From contig NZ_LMPP01000001.1 of assembly GCF_001423885.1 (NCBI RefSeq), positions 186,001 to 250,000 on the forward strand: DNA of 64,000 nt, in the 5' to 3' direction. The position numbers were made by a program, and so were the translations under genes. Of this stretch, positions 61,452-64,000 are shown one piece after another (positions within the stretch are counted from its first letter, which is position 1; every line of letters begins with the position of its first letter). The DNA is from Rathayibacter sp. Leaf185 (lineage in GTDB: Bacteria; Actinomycetota; Actinomycetes; Actinomycetales; Microbacteriaceae). The notes below the pieces were generated by a model. The model had not been told where the DNA came from, made no database searches, and saw nothing but the letters and a program-made list of their open reading frames with translations.

Positions 61452-62318
61452 ATGTCCCCCGCCCCACCCGAAGAAGGCGCCTCCGAACCCATGACGAACC
61501 CGAACACCCCGACCGGCCAGGGTCCCACCGTCCGCGTCGAGCGCGACGGCCCGGTGGGCCGCATCCTGCTCGACCGGCCCGACGCCCTGAACGCCCTCGA
61601 CCTCTGCACGGCGCATCTGCTGCTGCGCGCGGTCCTCGAGCTCGACTCGGACCCGGCCTGCTCGGTCATCCTCGTCGAGTCCACCGGCCGGGCGTTCTGC
61701 ACCGGCGGCGACGTGTCGGCGATCATGAGCGCCGTCCGCCCCGACGAGTACCTCCGCGAGCTCGCCACGACGGCGGCGGAGGCGTTCCACCTCCTCGAGA
61801 CGTCCGGAAAGGTCGTCGTCTGCGCGATCGACGGGATGACGGCGGGGGCCGGCATCGCCTTCGCGCTCGCGGCCGACATCGTGGTCGCGACTCCGGCCGC
61901 GATGTTCCTCAGCGCCTACGGCGACGTCGGCCTCGTCCCCGACTGCGGAGTCACCGACTCCCTCCCCCGAGCGATCGGACAGAAGCGATCGCTCGACTTC
62001 GTGCTCTCGGGACGCCCCGTCCGCGCGAGTGAGGCGCTCGAGTGGCAGCTCGTCACCGAGGTCGTCCCCCGCGCCGAGCTCGCGGATCGCGTGCGCGAGC
62101 GGGTCGCCGCACTCGCCGCGCGCCCGGCTCACGTCGCCGCCGCGGCCAAGCGGCTGCTCCGCACCGACGCTGCGCGCCGCATCGAGCGCGCCGCCGAGGA
62201 GACGGAGACCCTCGTCGAGCTCCTGGCCGTCCCCGCGACGCGCGCACTCCTCGACGCCGAGCACGAGCGCCAGCGCCGACGCGCCTCCCGGCCCCGCCGC
62301 GTCGCCGCCCGGGTCTAG
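61452..62318 (+). CDS. Enoyl-CoA hydratase/isomerase family protein, PaaG-like
   Basis: 288 aa from ATG 61452 (ATG 61491 is possible). The crotonase fold is clear: [16 protein letters not shown], the oxyanion-hole [12 protein letters not shown] and [20 protein letters not shown]. The two hydratase glutamates are absent; Ala136 and Tyr156 occupy their positions. Instead the motif [17 protein letters not shown] matches PaaG-type isomerases, where the Asp (Asp164) is catalytic. So isomerase activity on an acyl-CoA is more likely than hydration. It is divergent from serS. No paa genes lie nearby. Confidence 0.88.
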   Translation: MSPAPPEEGASEPMTNPNTPTGQGPTVRVERDGPVGRILLDRPDALNALDLCTAHLLLRAVLELDSDPACSVILVESTGRAFCTGGDVSAIMSAVRPDEYLRELATTAAEAFHLLETSGKVVVCAIDGMTAGAGIAFALAADIVVATPAAMFLSAYGDVGLVPDCGVTDSLPRAIGQKRSLDFVLSGRPVRASEALEWQLVTEVVPRAELADRVRERVAALAARPAHVAAAAKRLLRTDAARRIERAAEETETLVELLAVPATRALLDAEHERQRRRASRPRRVAARV

Positions 62319-62370
62319 CCCGGGCCGGAGCCCGGCCGCGCCCCAGGCGCCCCCCGCTAGCGTGACCGGC

Positions 62371-63339
62371 ATGACCCCGACCGGAGCACGACGAGCGGCT
62401 GTCGTCGCCAATCCCACCAAGGGCGACCAGACCCGCCTCCGTCAGCTCGTGAGCGCGGCGGAGCAGGCGCACGGCTGGGAGCCGACGGTCTGGTTCGAGA
62501 CGACACCCTCGGAGCCGGGCGGCACGCAGGCGCGAGCGGCGGCCGCCACGGGAGTCGAGGTCGTGCTCGCCGTCGGCGGCGACGGCACCGTCCGCGCGGT
62601 GGCGGAGGGGCTGCGCGGTTCGGACACGGCGCTCGCGGTGGTCCCCTTCGGCACCGGCAACCTGCTCGTGCGCAACCTCGGCCTGCCGCTGGGCTTCGAG
62701 GAGGCGGTGCGGATCGCCTTCGCCGGGCGCGGCCACCGGATCGACACCGGAGTGGTCGAGCTGGAGCGTCCCGACGGAGCGCGCAACGAGCACGCCTTCG
62801 TCGTGATGGCGGGCCTGGGGATCGACGCGAAGATGATCGCCAAGACCAGCACCAAGCTCAAGAAGGCCGTCGGCTGGCTCGCCTACGTCGACGGCGGGAT
62901 GCGGGCGCTCGCCGAGCTCGAGCCGGTCCGGATGCGCTACTCGCTCGACGGATCGCCCTCCCGCACCGTCTCGGCGCACTCGGTCATGGTCGGCAACTGC
63001 GGAGTCCTGCCCGGCGGGATCCTGCTCATCCCCGAGGCCTCCCCCGACGACGGGGTGCTCGACATCGTCGCCCTCCGCCCGCGCGGGCCGTTCGGCTGGC
63101 TGAAGGTCTGGAACACCCTGACCTGGGAGAACGGCGTGCTGCGCCGCTCCGCGGCGGGCCGCAAGCTGATCGATCTGGGCAAGGACGCGCGACAGGTCAC
63201 CTACCTCCGCGGCGAGGACATCCGGATCCGGATGGACGAGCCGCAGGAGATCCAGCTCGACGGCGACGGCTTCGGTCTCGCCTCCGCGGTCCGGATCCGG
63301 GTCGATCCCGGCTCGCTGCTGGTGCGGGTCGCCGGCTGA
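62371..63339 (+). CDS. Diacylglycerol kinase family lipid kinase
   Basis: 322 aa from ATG 62371. AAVVANPTKG at the start, the nucleotide-binding VLAVGGDGTVRAVAEGL and FGTGNLLVRNLGLPLG mark the DAGK/YegS/BmrU catalytic domain. The C-terminal beta-sandwich has VMAGLGIDAKMIAKTS. It phosphorylates diacylglycerol or a related lipid at the inner membrane face, feeding phosphatidic acid back into lipid synthesis. It converges with the FMN-dependent oxidase gene, with a single base between the two stop codons. Confidence 0.92.
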   Translation: MTPTGARRAAVVANPTKGDQTRLRQLVSAAEQAHGWEPTVWFETTPSEPGGTQARAAAATGVEVVLAVGGDGTVRAVAEGLRGSDTALAVVPFGTGNLLVRNLGLPLGFEEAVRIAFAGRGHRIDTGVVELERPDGARNEHAFVVMAGLGIDAKMIAKTSTKLKKAVGWLAYVDGGMRALAELEPVRMRYSLDGSPSRTVSAHSVMVGNCGVLPGGILLIPEASPDDGVLDIVALRPRGPFGWLKVWNTLTWENGVLRRSAAGRKLIDLGKDARQVTYLRGEDIRIRMDEPQEIQLDGDGFGLASAVRIRVDPGSLLVRVAG

Positions 63340-63340
63340 G

Positions 63341-64000
63341 TCACGGCGCGACGGCGAGGCCCTCGAGGTCGCCGAGCGACGCGACTCCGGACTGCGTCAG
63401 CATGAGCCGGAACTCGTCGCCGAGCAGCGCGAGCAGCGCAGCGACCTCGTCGGATCCCCCCGCGGCGAGCGCCCACAGCAGCGGGCGTCCGACGAAGGCG
63501 GCGCGAGCCCCGAGCGCGAGGGCGGCGAGCAGGTGCCGGCCCGAGCGCACCCCGCTGTCCACGTAGACCTCGACGTCGCCACCGACCGCGTCGACGACCT
63601 CGGCGAGCGCGCCGACCGCGGTCACCGAGCCGTCCATCCGCCGGCCGCCGTGCGTCGACACGACCACTCCGGAGGCGCCGGCGTCGACCGCGCGCCGCGC
63701 GTCCTGGCCGCGGAGCACGCCCTTGACCAGCACCGGCAGCCCCGAGACGTCGGCGAGCCGTCCGATGTCGTCCAGCCCCGGGTTCGGGATGGGCCCCCCG
63801 AGCACCCGTTCGCGCTCGGCATCGGTCAGGTTCCCGAGCCGCGCGCGGCCGGGGATGTCGGGCCAGCTGAGCGGCTCGATCCCGGGGCGCTCACCGCGCA
63901 GCAGGGGCATCTCGACGGTCAGCATCAGGGCGCGGGCACCGGCGGAGGCGGCGCGCTCGACGAGCGCCTGCGTCACGTCGGCGTCGGCCAGCAGGTACAC
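63341..64000 (-). CDS. Alpha-hydroxy-acid oxidising FMN enzyme, 5' partial
   Basis: The C-terminal 219 codons of a lactate oxidase/glycolate oxidase-type TIM barrel; the N-terminus lies beyond 64000. LPVLVKGVLRGQDARRAVDAGASG contains the FMN-binding Lys. The substrate-binding His-Gly-Gly-Arg is in VVSTHGGRRMD, with Thr where Asn is common. DVEVYVDSGVRSGRHLLAALALGARAAFVGRPLLWAL completes the FMN phosphate site. The substrate (lactate, glycolate, mandelate or other) is not certain. Confidence 0.88.
   Translation of the reverse strand: MYLLADADVTQALVERAASAGARALMLTVEMPLLRGERPGIEPLSWPDIPGRARLGNLTDAERERVLGGPIPNPGLDDIGRLADVSGLPVLVKGVLRGQDARRAVDAGASGVVVSTHGGRRMDGSVTAVGALAEVVDAVGGDVEVYVDSGVRSGRHLLAALALGARAAFVGRPLLWALAAGGSDEVAALLALLGDEFRLMLTQSGVASLGDLEGLAVAP

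Overview
The window is chromosomal DNA from a very G+C-rich actinobacterium. Extreme GC third-position bias, many GTG and TTG starts, short-form adenylate kinase, actinobacterial EF-Tu and RNA polymerase, the lhr-nei2 pair and several small actinobacterial families (DUF427, DUF1684, CGNR, DUF4916-type Nudix) all fit a member of the Microbacteriaceae such as Rathayibacter, Clavibacter or Curtobacterium. The genus is an inference. I see no rRNA, CRISPR array, prophage or insertion sequence. This is mainly core chromosome with short accessory stretches.

Layout. (1) 1-1.2 kb: the end of a PTS-regulated transcription regulator and a convergent intergenic region with two related palindromic elements. 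(2) 1.2-13.8 kb, minus strand: the S10-spc ribosomal superoperon (rpsJ to rpsQ, rplN-rplX-rplE, rpsH to rplO) ending secY-adk-map. Hairpins punctuate it at rpsQ/rplN, rplE/rpsH and rplO/secY. (3) 13.8-16.4 kb: topoisomerase IB, an antitoxin-like small protein and a fructosamine-kinase-family protein. (4) 16.5-21.4 kb, minus strand: the str operon rpsL-rpsG-fusA-tuf, with a clear promoter in front of rpsL and hairpins after rpsG, fusA and tuf. (5) 21.5-30.5 kb: accessory genes, namely two membrane proteins, a polar amino-acid ABC transporter, a HAD protein, a spermidine-synthase-like protein, a LuxR-type regulator, two convergent TetR-type regulators and a secreted lipase-like hydrolase. (6) 30.7-38.2 kb, minus strand: rpoB-rpoC with a strong terminator.

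(7) 38.5-48.2 kb: a second spermidine-synthase-like paralogue; a TPR-like, SprT-like and CGNR gene run; DUF427; ComB-like; SRPBCC-like and DUF1684 proteins; an SDR; a DEAD-box RNA helicase followed by a 660-bp hairpin-rich non-coding region; a Nudix-fold protein; and an esterase. (8) 48.2-54.5 kb: the lhr and nei2 DNA-repair pair, a protein of unknown function whose upstream region carries a five-copy 16-bp minisatellite, and tRNA-Ser(GCU). (9) 54.6-59.2 kb: two tandem LytR-CpsA-Psr paralogues divergent from an ECF sigma factor and its membrane-anchored partner, then tRNA-Ser(UGA). (10) 59.2-64 kb: a HAD phosphatase overlapping serS, a PaaG-like crotonase, a diacylglycerol-kinase-family protein and the end of an FMN-dependent alpha-hydroxy-acid oxidase.

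Functionally most of the window is translation and transcription machinery, with seryl-tRNA supply (serS and two tRNA-Ser genes) and DNA repair (lhr, nei2, SprT-like) nearby. I did not find a gene set that clearly forms a new defence, conjugation or biosynthetic system. The most interesting leads are regulatory or evolutionary: the palindromic element pair, the mirror-image TetR pair, the two LCP proteins with a shared cysteine-containing tail, the hairpin-rich region after the RNA helicase, and the minisatellite.
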